From: Mucilaginibacter sp. PAMC 26640
GTDB lineage: Bacteria; Bacteroidota; Bacteroidia; Sphingobacteriales; Sphingobacteriaceae
Reading direction: 5' to 3'
DNA length: 64,000 nucleotides
Assembly: GCA_001596135.1 (NCBI GenBank)
Contig: CP014773.1
Location: 2,790,001-2,854,000 of the forward strand
Position 1 is the stretch's first letter; each line of letters begins with the position of its first letter. This document shows, piece after piece, positions 34,103 through 43,377 of this stretch. A program made the position numbers and the translations under genes. The notes below the pieces were generated by a model that was not told where the DNA came from, did not search any database, and worked only from the letters and a program-made list of their open reading frames with translations.

Positions 34103-34140
34103 AAAAAAAAAAGCCCGGAATCAAACTGATCCCGGGCTTT
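34103..34140 (-). terminator. Rho-independent terminator of grpE-dnaJ
   Basis: On the minus strand AAAGCCCGG and CCGGGCTT form a GC-rich stem around a 12-base loop, followed by a run of ten T. It lies 53 bases after the dnaJ stop. Confidence 0.85.
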
Positions 34141-34192
34141 CCAAATATATCTTTCGGACTTACCGTCTTACCGACTTTCGGACTTCAAAAAA

Positions 34193-35356
34193 CTACTCAA
34201 AATACTCCTTCATGCGTTCGAAGAAGCTTTTCTCGTTTTTGCCCGGGTTGGGTTTAAAGTTGGGTGAGCCTTGTAGTTTTTCAAGCATTTCGCGCTCTTC
34301 ACGACTCAATGCTTTTGGTGTCCAGATGTTTACGTGGATCAGCTGATCGCCGCGGTGGTAAGAATTCACTTCCGGTACGCCTTTGCCTTTCAGGCGCAGG
34401 ATCTTGCCGCCCTGTGTGCCCGGCTCTATCTTAATTTTTGCTTTACCATCTATAGTCGGTACTTCAACACTGGTGCCTATGGCTGCATCAACAAAGTTTA
34501 CATGCAGATCGTAGATCACGTTGTTGCCGTCACGTTTCAATGTTTCGTGGGGGATTTCTTCAATGAGGATAATGAGATCCCCCGGCATGCCACCACGCGG
34601 GGCCGCGTTACCTTTTCCGCTCATGCTCAGTTGCATGCCTTCGCTAACGCCTGCAGGTACATTAATAGTAATGGTTTCTTCACCGCGTACCACACCGTCG
34701 CCATGGCAAACGGTACATTTTGAAGTGATCGTTGAACCTTCGCCATTACAGGTAGGGCAGGTGCTTGTAGTTTGCATCTGGCCCAGTATGGTATTAGTTA
34801 CCCGGCGTACAGAACCCTGGCCACCGCAGGTTTTACAGGTTGAGAACGATGATTTGTCCTTAGCGCCCGTGCCATCGCAGGTTTTACAAACTATTTGTTT
34901 GTTTACTTTTATTTTCTTTTCGGCACCGTTTGCAATCTCTTCAAGCGTTAAACGCACTTTTATGCGCAGGTTACTGCCACGCGCAACACGACGGCCGCCG
35001 CCGCCACCCTGCCTGCCACCGAAGAATCCTTCGAAGCCGCCACCGCCGCCGCCGAATATATCACCAAACTGGCTAAATATGTCGTCCATATTCATGTTGC
35101 CGCCATATCCGCCGCCACCGTTTGGTGATGATGCGTTAGCTGCATGGCCAAACTGATCATAACGCTGGCGTTTCTCGCTGTTGCTGAGTACTTCGTAAGC
35201 TTCTGCAGCTTCCTTGAATTTTTCTTCGGCTGCCTTATCGCCCTCGTTCTTATCCGGGTGATATTTAATAGCCATTTTACGATATGCCTTTTTTATCTCA
35301 TCTGCATCTGCCCCCTTGGTTACCCCAAGCACATCGTAATAATCTCTCTTAGCCAT
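34193..35356 (-). CDS. dnaJ: Chaperone DnaJ
   Basis: 387 residues, full-length type I DnaJ. The J domain has the HPD motif at 33-35. A Gly/Phe-rich linker (about 75-125) with several GGGG runs follows, then four CxxCxGxG zinc motifs starting CKTCDGTG, then the substrate-binding C-terminal domains. It stimulates DnaK ATPase and delivers substrates. grpE lies upstream on the same strand with a 145-base gap, the usual heat-shock pairing; dnaK is not in the window. A strong terminator follows. Confidence 0.95.
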   Translation of the reverse strand: MAKRDYYDVLGVTKGADADEIKKAYRKMAIKYHPDKNEGDKAAEEKFKEAAEAYEVLSNSEKRQRYDQFGHAANASSPNGGGGYGGNMNMDDIFSQFGDIFGGGGGGFEGFFGGRQGGGGGRRVARGSNLRIKVRLTLEEIANGAEKKIKVNKQIVCKTCDGTGAKDKSSFSTCKTCGGQGSVRRVTNTILGQMQTTSTCPTCNGEGSTITSKCTVCHGDGVVRGEETITINVPAGVSEGMQLSMSGKGNAAPRGGMPGDLIILIEEIPHETLKRDGNNVIYDLHVNFVDAAIGTSVEVPTIDGKAKIKIEPGTQGGKILRLKGKGVPEVNSYHRGDQLIHVNIWTPKALSREEREMLEKLQGSPNFKPNPGKNEKSFFERMKEYFE

Positions 35357-35501
35357 TTATTTAATTATTGATTTAGTGAATTAGCGAATTAGTGATTTAA
35401 TCCGATACGCACATATGATATATTAAGTAGAAAGTTGATGAATTAACTGAAAAAACCGAATTGGTAATCACCAATTATTCCTTCAATTATTCAAAATTGC
35501 T

Positions 35502-36092
35502 TTACGCGCCTACAATAACTTTGGCAAAGCGAATTACCTTTTCGTTCAGCTCGTAGCCTTTTTCCATCTCGTCTATCACTTTGCCCTTCATGTCATCTGT
35601 AGGGGCAGGGATATTAGTAATGGCTTCGTGGATATCAGCATCAAACGGAGTACCTATCGAATGCATTTCCTTTAAGCCTTTTTGCGTAAGTATGTTCTTT
35701 AATTTATGCTGGATGAGTGCAACGCCTTCTTTAACCGGCACTACATCGGTAGCAGTTTCCATTGCCCGTAAAGCACGTTCAAAATCATCCAGTACAGGTA
35801 GCAATGCAATCATCAGGTCTTTACCTTCTGTTTTGCGGGCATCCTCCCGTTCTTTAATGGTACGCCTGCGGAAGTTATCAAACTCTGCATATAAACGCAG
35901 GTACTTATCGTTCGCCTGTGCTAATTCTTCTTTAAATTTATCTTCGGCCGAAGGTGCCTCCTCGGTGGTTTCTGTTTGAGGATCTATTTCCTGCTCGTCA
36001 GTTTGTCCGCTATCGTTTGCCATTTCCACTGTATTTTCAGGTGTTTCTGAATTTTCCTTCTTTTTTTTCTTCAACATGTCGTTAAAATTCAT
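35502..36092 (-). CDS. grpE: Nucleotide exchange factor GrpE
   Basis: 196 residues. An acidic, probably disordered N-terminus of about 55 residues (Glu/Thr-rich) leads into a long coiled coil carrying KYLRLYAEFDNFRRRT, and a C-terminal beta domain ending VIRFAKVIVGA. GrpE releases ADP from DnaK. It lies directly upstream of dnaJ. I saw no CIRCE element in the 239 bases upstream (36093-36331), which contain CAGTAGC-type short repeats and no gene that I can support. The start is ATG at 36092. Confidence 0.95.
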   Translation of the reverse strand: MNFNDMLKKKKKENSETPENTVEMANDSGQTDEQEIDPQTETTEEAPSAEDKFKEELAQANDKYLRLYAEFDNFRRRTIKEREDARKTEGKDLMIALLPVLDDFERALRAMETATDVVPVKEGVALIQHKLKNILTQKGLKEMHSIGTPFDADIHEAITNIPAPTDDMKGKVIDEMEKGYELNEKVIRFAKVIVGA

Positions 36093-36331
36093 GAATAGTG
36101 CTAATCAAGTATCCTGCCATCAGCGTAAAACCGACAAGCTGACAGGGTTAGTAATTTGGGTTGTAAATAATGACAGATAGTAAGTGGCAGTTTTGCGTAG
36201 CAATGGCAGTAGCTGCTTAGAGTAGCAGCGAAAATTTAGAATAGCAACGACAGCGGCAGCAGTGGCAACAGTTTGGAGCAACTTCATGCAACTATTCACT
36301 GGCAAAGCAACTTCTTTCTGCTAATGCAACT

Positions 36332-37015
36332 TTAACCTATCTGTACATCCTCCAGCACCTTGCCATTTTCGCACTTAATGATGCGCGAAGGGAAAGTACG
36401 GATGATATGATAATCGTGCGTAGCAATGACCACAGCAGTGCCCATCTGGCTGATCTGTTTCAGCAGGAGCACAATCTCTTCAGATGTGTCCGGGTCGAGG
36501 TTACCTGTGGGCTCATCTGCCAGGATGATCTCCGGGTTATTTAATAGCGCACGTGCAATAACTACCCGCTGCTGCTCGCCGCCTGATAGTTCATGCGGCA
36601 TTTTTTTAAGCTTAGACCGAAGTCCCACTTTCTCCAAAACATCCAAAATGCGATCTGATATGAGTTTTTTGTCTGTCCAGCCGGTAGCTTTTAAAACAAA
36701 AAGCAAGTTTTGCTCTACAGATCTGTCGGTTAATAACTGGAAATCCTGAAATACGATCCCCAGCTTGCGCCGAAGAAACGGGATATCCTTGGTAGCAAGT
36801 TTACTTAGTTCGTACCCGCAGGCGTGGCCTGTCCCGCTGGCAAGATTAAGATCGCCATAAATAACTTTTAGCAAACTGCTCTTTCCGGATCCTGTTTGGC
36901 CAATGAGCCAAACAAAGTCGCCCTTGTCTATATGTAAATTAACGTTTGATAGTACCAGATGTTTCTGCTGGAAAATATCGATGTTATTTAATTTTATAAT
37001 AGAGTTGCCTATCAT
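36332..37015 (-). CDS. ftsE: Cell division ATP-binding protein FtsE
   Basis: 227 residues. Walker A is GQTGSGKS at 39-46, followed by a Q-loop in VFQDFQLL, the signature LSGGEQQR, Walker B ILADEPTGNLDP, and His in ATHDYHII. The VFQDFQLL stretch and size fit FtsE, the ATPase partner of FtsX that controls murein hydrolases at the septum. FtsX is not adjacent, so other LolD/MacB-like assignments are possible but less likely. The gene follows a small unknown ORF by 3 bases, probably co-transcribed. Confidence 0.82.
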   Translation of the reverse strand: MIGNSIIKLNNIDIFQQKHLVLSNVNLHIDKGDFVWLIGQTGSGKSSLLKVIYGDLNLASGTGHACGYELSKLATKDIPFLRRKLGIVFQDFQLLTDRSVEQNLLFVLKATGWTDKKLISDRILDVLEKVGLRSKLKKMPHELSGGEQQRVVIARALLNNPEIILADEPTGNLDPDTSEEIVLLLKQISQMGTAVVIATHDYHIIRTFPSRIIKCENGKVLEDVQIG

Positions 37016-37018
37016 TTT

Positions 37019-37222
37019 TTATACCTCTAATTTTAATATTTTACCAAAAGGCAAATCCTTAACTATGCCCATAATGTAATCGTGCTTATCGCCAAGGCCA
37101 ATCTTATCCAGTGATTTCTCGGGCCTGTCTACCCTGAAATAAGCCAGCAAGGTAAACTTATCGTCGCGCAGCTGCACATAATCCGGTATTTTGGCAACGC
37201 CCTTTACTTTTATAATGTACAT
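37019..37222 (-). CDS. Small conserved-type protein upstream of ftsE, function unknown
   Basis: 67 residues from ATG 37222; an upstream TTG would add nine residues and looks less likely. A beta-rich sequence begins MYIIKVKGVAKIPDYVQLRD, with FTLLAYFRVDRPEK in the middle and a FGKILKLEV end. No family is recognised. It ends 3 bases before ftsE starts, so translation is likely coupled and it may act with FtsE. The gap behind it (37223-37329) holds AAGCTTTCAGC-type short inverted repeats. Confidence 0.65.
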   Translation of the reverse strand: MYIIKVKGVAKIPDYVQLRDDKFTLLAYFRVDRPEKSLDKIGLGDKHDYIMGIVKDLPFGKILKLEV

Positions 37223-37329
37223 TTTGTTAGCGTGAAGCTGAAAGACCAAAGCTTAAAGCTTTCTTTGGCAAATTTATCTTTTTTACCCGACATTGCCCTT
37301 ATAAGCTTTCAGCTTTCTGCTTTTCGCTT

Positions 37330-38355
37330 TCAGTTCAACTTAACAAGGAATTTCATCGTATCAATACCATCCGCGTAATCCCACAATTGCGGATACTGGC
37401 TTTGGCCAAAAGGTACTACCTGGTTTTTGGTTTGCAGCGGGGCAGTGGTAACTATACATTGCAGGTTATCACTGGTTTCTTCCAGCTGTTTTTGTACCGA
37501 GGGCAGGTCTGTATAGGTTTCGTAAAACAATACGGCCAGGGGAGAAGTAAGGCGTTCGTCCTGCTTTAGCAGCAAAAAGCCGTTATCTAAATGCTCGTCA
37601 CGGTTTACCAGGTAAATAGATTTATTGTAATCGTAATTGTTGTTGTATTTGTGATGGTTGATGATGGGGCTAAAATCCTCTATCGATTCAAAAAACTTAT
37701 TGAAAATATACCCCTCCGGAACAAAAACCTTAGCTACGTTGCGGCAACCCAAGCCATAATAATCAAATATATCGTTCCCAAGGGCGTGGAGTTCTTCGGC
37801 GCTTTCATCGCCGGTTAGTAAAGCTATGCTATTACGATTCTTGCGAATGATATTGGGCACTTTACCAAAGTAATATTCAAAATAACGTGAAGTATTGTTG
37901 CTGCCTGTTGCGATGATCGCATCAAAATCTGCGAGGCGGTCTACAAAGCTGAATTTGCCTGCATAGGCACCGTCAATCTCTACCAATAATTTTAATACAT
38001 ATTTTATCAGCCGTGCGTCCTGTGAGGATGCTTTGATCAGCGCATGATTACCGGTAACTAAAACGCATAAAACATCATGAAAGCCTACCAACGGAAGGTT
38101 GCCCGCCAATACCAGGCCCACTTTTTTATCGTCGCTTCCGGTAATGGTATAATTGGCAAGCCAGGTGCTAAGATCCTGCCGGTTAAGCATTTTACCATTG
38201 GCTTTTACCGCTGCTAACACACTCTCCGGTGTAAACCACGCGTTGTACTGGCGCTCGGTTTCAATAACATCCATGAAAGCCTCATCGGGTGCCGAAAGGC
38301 GTTTTCCTAGTTCAGCAAATGCATTTATGGTTGTACTAATATCTAATTTTGACAT
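37330..38355 (-). CDS. Acyl-CoA reductase, LuxC-like
   Basis: 341 residues. It resembles the LuxC/aldehyde dehydrogenase-type acyl-CoA reductase family: a cofactor loop VGLVLAGNLPLVGFHD, a Rossmann ATGSNNTS segment, and the likely nucleophilic Cys in YYGLGCRNV. It would reduce acyl-CoA to aldehyde using NADPH. No lux or wax genes are nearby, so the pathway is unknown. It is divergent from the 4Fe-4S ferredoxin gene at 38459, which could supply reducing power, but this is a guess. The start is ATG at 38355. Confidence 0.78.
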   Translation of the reverse strand: MSKLDISTTINAFAELGKRLSAPDEAFMDVIETERQYNAWFTPESVLAAVKANGKMLNRQDLSTWLANYTITGSDDKKVGLVLAGNLPLVGFHDVLCVLVTGNHALIKASSQDARLIKYVLKLLVEIDGAYAGKFSFVDRLADFDAIIATGSNNTSRYFEYYFGKVPNIIRKNRNSIALLTGDESAEELHALGNDIFDYYGLGCRNVAKVFVPEGYIFNKFFESIEDFSPIINHHKYNNNYDYNKSIYLVNRDEHLDNGFLLLKQDERLTSPLAVLFYETYTDLPSVQKQLEETSDNLQCIVTTAPLQTKNQVVPFGQSQYPQLWDYADGIDTMKFLVKLN

Positions 38356-38395
38356 ATATATGTTAAGGTGCGAAACCCTTAAAGTGTTTTTTTGT

Positions 38396-38403
38396 TATAT
38401 TTG
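38396..38403 (+). promoter_or_regulatory. -7 box for the 4Fe-4S ferredoxin
   Basis: TATATTTG matches TAnnTTTG and lies 55 bases upstream of the ATG at 38459, in the divergent intergenic region. No TTG is at the standard distance. Confidence 0.45.
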
Positions 38404-38458
38404 CGTGTCTGTAAAACACGGGCAAAGTTAATTGAGAATATAAGATTATTTTAAAAAT

Positions 38459-38809
38459 ATGGCGATTATAATCACCGATGAATGCATAAACTGCGGGGCC
38501 TGCGAACCAGAGTGCCCAAATAATGCTATTTATGACGCTGGCGCTTCCTGGCGCTTTTCCGACGGTACTGCTTTAAAAGGAGTAATTGATTTTGGCGATG
38601 GCAATACTTTAAATGCCGAAGAAGCACAGGCTGCTTTATCTGATGATATCTATTACATTGTGCCCGATAAGTGTACCGAATGTGTTGGTTTTCATGATGA
38701 GCCACAATGCGCTGCGGTTTGCCCGGTTGATTGCTGCGTAGACGATGAGGATGTGCGCGAAACTGAAGATGAACTTCATGCAAAAAAGGACTGGCTGCAC
38801 ATGAGCTAA
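38459..38809 (+). CDS. 2[4Fe-4S] ferredoxin
   Basis: 116 residues. The first cluster motif is Cys9-x2-Cys12-x2-Cys15-x3-Cys19 ([13 protein letters not shown]). The second is CTEC, then an eight-residue insertion (VGFHDEPQ) and [10 protein letters not shown], the Alvin-type ferredoxin pattern. A 40-residue insertion separates the clusters. It is a low-potential cytosolic electron carrier. It has its own -7 box and a terminator at 38833-38866, so it is probably monocistronic. Confidence 0.9.
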   Translation: MAIIITDECINCGACEPECPNNAIYDAGASWRFSDGTALKGVIDFGDGNTLNAEEAQAALSDDIYYIVPDKCTECVGFHDEPQCAAVCPVDCCVDDEDVRETEDELHAKKDWLHMS

Positions 38810-38832
38810 TATTTACTAAAAGTTAAAATTAT

Positions 38833-38866
38833 GGAAGGGGTGGCAGAACAAGCTTCCCCTTTTTTT
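38833..38866 (+). terminator. Terminator of the 4Fe-4S ferredoxin
   Basis: AAGGGG and CCCCTT pair around a 15-base loop and run directly into a T tract, 24 bases after the stop. Confidence 0.65.
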
Positions 38867-38922
38867 GTTATCTTGAAACCATTTATCAAACTGTTTTATC
38901 TTTAACCCCTTCTAAATAATTT

Positions 38923-39690
38923 ATGGAATACGGCATCTGTAATCTTGCTGTTGTGCCTATGCGCAGCGAACCCAGCGACCGAAGTGAAATGGTAACGCAG
39001 TTACTGTTTGGTGAGGCCTTTGAGATTATAGAGTGGAATAACAAATGGGCTAAAATAGTAACCAGTTTGGACGTTTACACCGGTTGGATAGACCGGCTTC
39101 AGTTTGTAATGCTGGGCCACATGGCGTACCAAAGCTTGCAGCATAAACCGGCTCAATTAACGCTCAGGCCGGTTACTCAAGCCTGGAAAATTGCCGATAA
39201 CTCTATTATATACCTGTCGGCAGGCAGTTCGTTGGCTTTCATGTCTGGCACCACTTGCCAAATTGGTAACGAAAAGTTTGAGGTAATTGGTGAGATAGGC
39301 GAAACTGATAATTTAGCTAATATTGCCCGTTCTTATGTAAACGCGCCTTATCTATGGGGCGGCAGAACCCATTTTGGTATCGACTGCTCGGGCTTTACCC
39401 AGGTTGTTTTCCGCTTATGCGGGATAAATCTAAAGCGAGATGCATCCATGCAGGCCGAACAAGGAATATCAGTAGAAACACTTGCGGAGACGAAATTGGG
39501 AGACCTTGCCTTCTTTAAAAACGCCGAGGGTAAAATAACTCACGTTGGCATTATTTTAAACAAAGGGCAAATAATTCATGCATCAGGCAAAGTAAAGATT
39601 GACAGTTTGGATAATGAAGGGATTTATTCTGAGCAACTTAAGCGTTATACGCATAAACTACATAGCATCAGGAGGTACTCCAAGTCTTAG
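38923..39690 (+). CDS. NlpC/P60 (C40) endopeptidase with SH3-like N-terminal domain
   Basis: 255 residues. An SH3-like region (residues 5-60, MRSEPSDRSEMVTQLLFGE) and a second beta region precede the C40 domain. The catalytic Cys155 is in FGIDCSGFT, His207 in ITHVGII, and a third polar residue near His219 in IIHASG. These enzymes cut gamma-D-Glu-DAP bonds in murein peptides. No signal peptide is evident, so it likely works in the cytosol on recycled peptides, in line with the dipeptide epimerase and M20 dipeptidase elsewhere in the window. The start is ATG at 38923. Confidence 0.88.
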   Translation: MEYGICNLAVVPMRSEPSDRSEMVTQLLFGEAFEIIEWNNKWAKIVTSLDVYTGWIDRLQFVMLGHMAYQSLQHKPAQLTLRPVTQAWKIADNSIIYLSAGSSLAFMSGTTCQIGNEKFEVIGEIGETDNLANIARSYVNAPYLWGGRTHFGIDCSGFTQVVFRLCGINLKRDASMQAEQGISVETLAETKLGDLAFFKNAEGKITHVGIILNKGQIIHASGKVKIDSLDNEGIYSEQLKRYTHKLHSIRRYSKS

Positions 39691-39691
39691 T

Positions 39692-39937
39692 TTAGTAGCT
39701 GTCGGAATCTTTATTTACCTGGATCATTGCAACGTTTGCAAACAATAGCCCGCAAATGATCAGGGTAGATAGCCAGGCAGTGAGTGGGGTTTGGGGCCCG
39801 GCTTTACTTCTGTAGCCGGCTATGCCATGCGGCGTATTGATTTTTCGGGCTTTGACTGTATTTGACGGGCTCAGCAATAACAGCAGCAGAAAAATATACA
39901 ACTTCCCGAAATATTTAAATTGTAGTATTCCCTTCAT
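39692..39937 (-). CDS. Small putative membrane protein
   Basis: 81 residues. An N-terminal hydrophobic stretch (IFLLLLLLSPSNT) could be a signal anchor, and a second segment near residues 55-70 (STLIICGLLFANVAMI) precedes a short charged tail. No family is recognised. It converges with the NlpC/P60 gene with a 1-base gap. Coding status is uncertain, but the two-segment layout is plausible. Confidence 0.4.
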   Translation of the reverse strand: MKGILQFKYFGKLYIFLLLLLLSPSNTVKARKINTPHGIAGYRSKAGPQTPLTAWLSTLIICGLLFANVAMIQVNKDSDSY

Positions 39938-40025
39938 CTTCTTATCGTAACACTTTTACAATTTACGAAGAATGCAGATGAATGTTACCGGTAACTCGAT
40001 ATTGAATAGATTGAATAGAAAGCTG

Positions 40026-40943
40026 CTAAATGAATGGCGTAAAAGCCACAGTCCAGCGCATGATGTTTTTGTCATCGCTTACCGATAGCAGATCATCGCC
40101 ATTCCAGGCTAGTTTATTGATGGATAGCGCATGGCAGGGGTATCCCTTTTCCCGGCTGATAATCTTGCGCAACTTAAAATTTGCTGCGTCCCAAATTTTA
40201 ATGCTTTTATCCATGCTGGCGGTAGCAAAATAGGCCCGGGTAGGATGAAAGGCGATATGATTCACTGCAAACAAATGTGCAGGAATGTTTTGGATAAGCG
40301 TATACGTTTTGTGGTCCCAAATTTTTACCTGGGCATCGCGCGCGCCGGATACCAGGTACTCACCATTGGGGGAGTATTGCAACGAGAACACCGCCATGGT
40401 ATGGCCAACAAGGGCTTTTATCGCGCTGTAATCTTCGGTATCGTAAATCACCACACGATTATCGCGGCATCCAAAAGCAACACGGCTTTGGTCCGGATTC
40501 ACAGCAATACACCGGATGGTATCATGGGATACCTTAATAATATGCAGCAATTCCATCGTATTCAAACTCCAAACAGATACGGTTCCGTCTTCTGAAGCTA
40601 TTAGCAATTCGTCTTTTTTGGAGATGGATTTAATGTCGAATACTGCTTTAACATGATGCCTTAACCGATGGGTGATCTTTTGCTCGATAAAATTAAAAAC
40701 CAGTACCTCGCCGCTGCGCAAACCGGCCAGCATAATCGGGTAGCCTTCCGGGCAGTGGATTGCATAAATAGTTGTGGGTACCGGGAACATCACTTTGATA
40801 AAAGTATCGTCGGCCAGGTTCCATTCCACCAGGCCTTTATCGTTGCCGCCGGTGAATAAGATACCCGGCTTTTGCGATAGCTCCAATGTGAAGATAGGGT
40901 TGCTATGGCCGGTTAAATCTGCTGTTTTTTGTACAGTAATCAT
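40026..40943 (-). CDS. WD40-repeat protein
   Basis: 305 residues containing about seven WD40-like repeats. Examples are GHTMAVFSLQYSPNG with VKIWDHKT, and AVNHIAFHP with IKIWDAAN. The whole chain forms one seven-bladed propeller with no extra domain or signal peptide. It is likely a cytosolic scaffold and its partners cannot be inferred. It lies downstream of hisIE on the same strand, with 75 bases between that contain a GCAGTTGC-type inverted repeat. Confidence 0.88.
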   Translation of the reverse strand: MITVQKTADLTGHSNPIFTLELSQKPGILFTGGNDKGLVEWNLADDTFIKVMFPVPTTIYAIHCPEGYPIMLAGLRSGEVLVFNFIEQKITHRLRHHVKAVFDIKSISKKDELLIASEDGTVSVWSLNTMELLHIIKVSHDTIRCIAVNPDQSRVAFGCRDNRVVIYDTEDYSAIKALVGHTMAVFSLQYSPNGEYLVSGARDAQVKIWDHKTYTLIQNIPAHLFAVNHIAFHPTRAYFATASMDKSIKIWDAANFKLRKIISREKGYPCHALSINKLAWNGDDLLSVSDDKNIMRWTVAFTPFI

Positions 40944-41018
40944 AAGTTGCAGTTGCGGTAGCAGTTGCAGTTCCCTTTTGTAGTGTGCTCACCTGCCACT
41001 GCAACGCAGAACTGCCGC

Positions 41019-41606
41019 TTATTTGTGTCGTTCCTCTAAATTTTTTGCAATGCGTTCGAGGTTCAGGTTTTTTTCGCGAAGCAGTACCAACAGGTGAAAT
41101 ACCAGGTCGGACGCTTCGTTGATCAGGTCTGTTTCCGTTTCTGCCAAGGCGGCTATAACCGTCTCTACACCTTCTTCTCCAACTTTCTGGGCTATCTTGT
41201 TCAAACCTTTATTGCGAAGTTTGTTTACGTAGGAGCCTTCCTGCGGATTAGCGTACCTGTCGGCAATAATGCCTTCCAGTTGCATAATAAAGTTCTGGTT
41301 ATACTCCGTTTGGAAGCAGCTACGCGATCCGGTGTGGCAGGTAGGGCCATCGGCGGTTACCTTTATCAGTAGGGTGTCGTTATCGCAATCTATGTGCATA
41401 GCTTTTACATGCAGGTAATTCTTGCTGGTTTCGCCCTTGGTCCACAAACGGTTTTTGGAGCGGGAGAAAAAGGTCACAATGTTTTCGGCAACCGTTTTAT
41501 CATATGCCTCCTGGTTCATATAACCCAGCATCAAAACCTCAAGAGTGTGTTCGTCCTGTATAATTACCGGTACAAGCCCGTCTGTTTTATTAAAATCGAT
41601 ATTCAT
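41019..41606 (-). CDS. hisIE: Bifunctional phosphoribosyl-AMP cyclohydrolase/phosphoribosyl-ATP pyrophosphatase
   Basis: 195 residues from ATG 41606; a longer alternative start would add 22 unconserved residues. The N-terminal HisI domain contains TWGETSKN-like WTKGETSKN, HIDCDNDT and the zinc Cys motif CHTGSRSCF. The C-terminal HisE domain contains KVGEEGVETVIAA and a NEASDLVFHLLVLL helix. It performs steps 2 and 3 of histidine synthesis. It is the last gene of the his operon, 121 bases after hisF. Confidence 0.95.
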   Translation of the reverse strand: MNIDFNKTDGLVPVIIQDEHTLEVLMLGYMNQEAYDKTVAENIVTFFSRSKNRLWTKGETSKNYLHVKAMHIDCDNDTLLIKVTADGPTCHTGSRSCFQTEYNQNFIMQLEGIIADRYANPQEGSYVNKLRNKGLNKIAQKVGEEGVETVIAALAETETDLINEASDLVFHLLVLLREKNLNLERIAKNLEERHK

Positions 41607-41727
41607 TGTTTTATCAGTTACATCCGCAATGCCGAATTTGTTTCGGCATTTATGCGGACAGTTGGCCTGCAAGTACTAAAAATGCAGGTAAGTTGCCGAA
41701 GCAAGTTTGGCAGAACGTGTAAATAGC

Positions 41728-42483
41728 TTATAACCTCACCTCAATATCATTCCTTTTCAACACTTCCTTTAAATCGGGGATCAGGATCTCTCCGTAGTGA
41801 AATACGGAAGCAGCTAAAGCCGCATCAACATTGGTTTGCTGAAACACATCCACAAAATGCTGCAGCGAACCTGCGCCACCTGAAGCAATTACAGGGATAT
41901 TTACAGCATTGTTCACCTGTTTTAGTAAACCGTTATCAAAGCCGGCTTTTGTGCCATCATGATCCATGGAGGTAAGCAGGATCTCGCCTGCGCCGCGGCT
42001 TTCTGCCTCCAGGATCCAATTTAACGTTTGTTTATCGGTTGGTAGTCTGCCGCCGTTCAGGTGTACAATGTTTTGGCCGTTCATAACCCTTGTATCTACA
42101 GCTACGATAACAAACTGTACGCCGAATGCTTTGGCCAGTTCATCTATCAGCCCCGGATTACGTACCGCGGCAGAGTTAATGGAGATCTTATCTGCACCGG
42201 CACTTAACAGGGCATCTGCATCGGCTATTTCCATTATTCCGCCGCCTATAGTAAAAGGGATATTAATTTGCCTGGCGACTGACTTAACCAGTTCCACCAG
42301 TGTTTTGCGTTTTTCTACAGTAGCGGTAATATCCAAAAATACCAGTTCATCGGCACCCTGCTGCGAATAGTTCCAGGCCAGTTCTACCGGGTCGCCCGCA
42401 TCGCGCAGGTCTACAAAGTTAACGCCTTTCACGGTGCGGCCGTCTTTAACGTCTAAACAAGGTATTATTCTTTTAGTGAGCAT
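41728..42483 (-). CDS. hisF: Imidazole glycerol phosphate synthase cyclase subunit HisF
   Basis: 251 residues, a TIM barrel. The catalytic Asp11 is in PCLDVKDGR, and the second Asp near 130 in VIVAVDTRV. Phosphate-binding loops are FTIGGGI and PVIASGGAG. It uses ammonia from HisH to close the imidazole ring. It lies after hisA in the operon, with a 136-base gap that contains a GTCATTGCGAG repeat. The start is ATG at 42483. Confidence 0.96.
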   Translation of the reverse strand: MLTKRIIPCLDVKDGRTVKGVNFVDLRDAGDPVELAWNYSQQGADELVFLDITATVEKRKTLVELVKSVARQINIPFTIGGGIMEIADADALLSAGADKISINSAAVRNPGLIDELAKAFGVQFVIVAVDTRVMNGQNIVHLNGGRLPTDKQTLNWILEAESRGAGEILLTSMDHDGTKAGFDNGLLKQVNNAVNIPVIASGGAGSLQHFVDVFQQTNVDAALAASVFHYGEILIPDLKEVLKRNDIEVRL

Positions 42484-42504
42484 GGGTTTTTAAACATATT
42501 AGAG

Positions 42505-42587
42505 CGTCATTGCGAGAAACTCAGCAATCTCCCGATTAGCAATGCAGTTAAACAAAATCTAAAGATCGCGCCTGTTCCTCGCAATGA
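42505..42587. repeat. CGTCATTGCGAG palindromic repeat inside the his operon
   Basis: The arms CGTCATTGCGAG and CTCGCAATGA flank about 60 bases between hisA and hisF. This is a widespread type of intergenic mobile palindrome. It is followed by an AAGCGCTTCGCGCTTT hairpin near 42599. Confidence 0.6.
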
Positions 42588-42619
42588 AGGGCTGAACAAA
42601 GCGCTTCGCGCTTTTGGGA

Positions 42620-43369
42620 TTAAATCGACATCAAACTTTCCAAATTCCAGTTTTTAACATCCTCAATGCTGATGCGGTTTTCGTAAATGGCTTTGCCCAC
42701 AACGCAGGATTCAACTTTGATCTTGCTTAATTGTTCTATATCAGCCATAGAGCTTACCCCGCCAGACGCTATCAGTTTGATAAAAGGAGAATGATCCAAC
42801 AGTTTTTCATAAAGATCAACCCCGGCGCCACCCAGTTTACCGTCTTTATCGATATCGGTGCACAAGAAACGGAAAAAGCCTAATGACAGGCACTTATCCA
42901 CATAGTCCATTAATTTAATCGGTGAACTTTCCATCCATCCGGAGTATTTGATCACTTCGTCTAAAACGTCGATAGCAATTACTACCTGATCGCTGCATTT
43001 ATCCCGGCCGCAAATGGCTTTACTTAATTCATCTAAAAAGCTAGGATTGGTGATGGCCTGGGTACCAACTATCACGCGATGTACACCGGAGTCAATCAGT
43101 TCTTTCACTTTATCTATACTGCGGATCCCGCCGCCGTACTGTACCTGCATATCCGTCTTGCGGATCACATCAAAAAGATACTGCTGGTTGCTAAAATCAT
43201 TTTTAGCGCCATTAAGGTCAATAATATGGATAAAGTTGGTACCGTTGCTTTGGTACCGCTCTATCATTTCTTCCAGGGTGACATCGTATTGGGTTACCTG
43301 CTGGTAATCACCTTCACGTAAACGCACTACCTTTTTGTCTAAAATGTCAATTGCGGGGATAATGTACAT
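42620..43369 (-). CDS. hisA: ProFAR isomerase HisA
   Basis: 249 residues, a TIM barrel. The catalytic Asp8 is in IPAIDILDKKVVRL, and the second Asp near 130 in VIAIDVLDE. Phosphate loops are YGGGIRS and IASGGVSS. It converts N'-formimino-5-aminoimidazole carboxamide ribotide to its ribulosyl isomer, step 4. It starts 8 bases after the hisH stop. Confidence 0.95.
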   Translation of the reverse strand: MYIIPAIDILDKKVVRLREGDYQQVTQYDVTLEEMIERYQSNGTNFIHIIDLNGAKNDFSNQQYLFDVIRKTDMQVQYGGGIRSIDKVKELIDSGVHRVIVGTQAITNPSFLDELSKAICGRDKCSDQVVIAIDVLDEVIKYSGWMESSPIKLMDYVDKCLSLGFFRFLCTDIDKDGKLGGAGVDLYEKLLDHSPFIKLIASGGVSSMADIEQLSKIKVESCVVGKAIYENRISIEDVKNWNLESLMSI

Positions 43370-43377
43370 TGTGCTGA

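Noticed and set aside
34065..34346. 93-residue plus-strand frame running into dnaJ antisense
   Set aside because: It reads through the terminator poly-A run and then the dnaJ complement.
34521..35156. 211-residue plus-strand frame opposite dnaJ
   Set aside because: Antisense shadow of the Gly-rich and Cys-rich dnaJ coding sequence, Pro-rich as expected from complementary Gly codons.
36120..36305. 61-residue minus-strand frame between ftsE and grpE
   Set aside because: Low-complexity AVATAA-type sequence from short repeats; no family or start signal.
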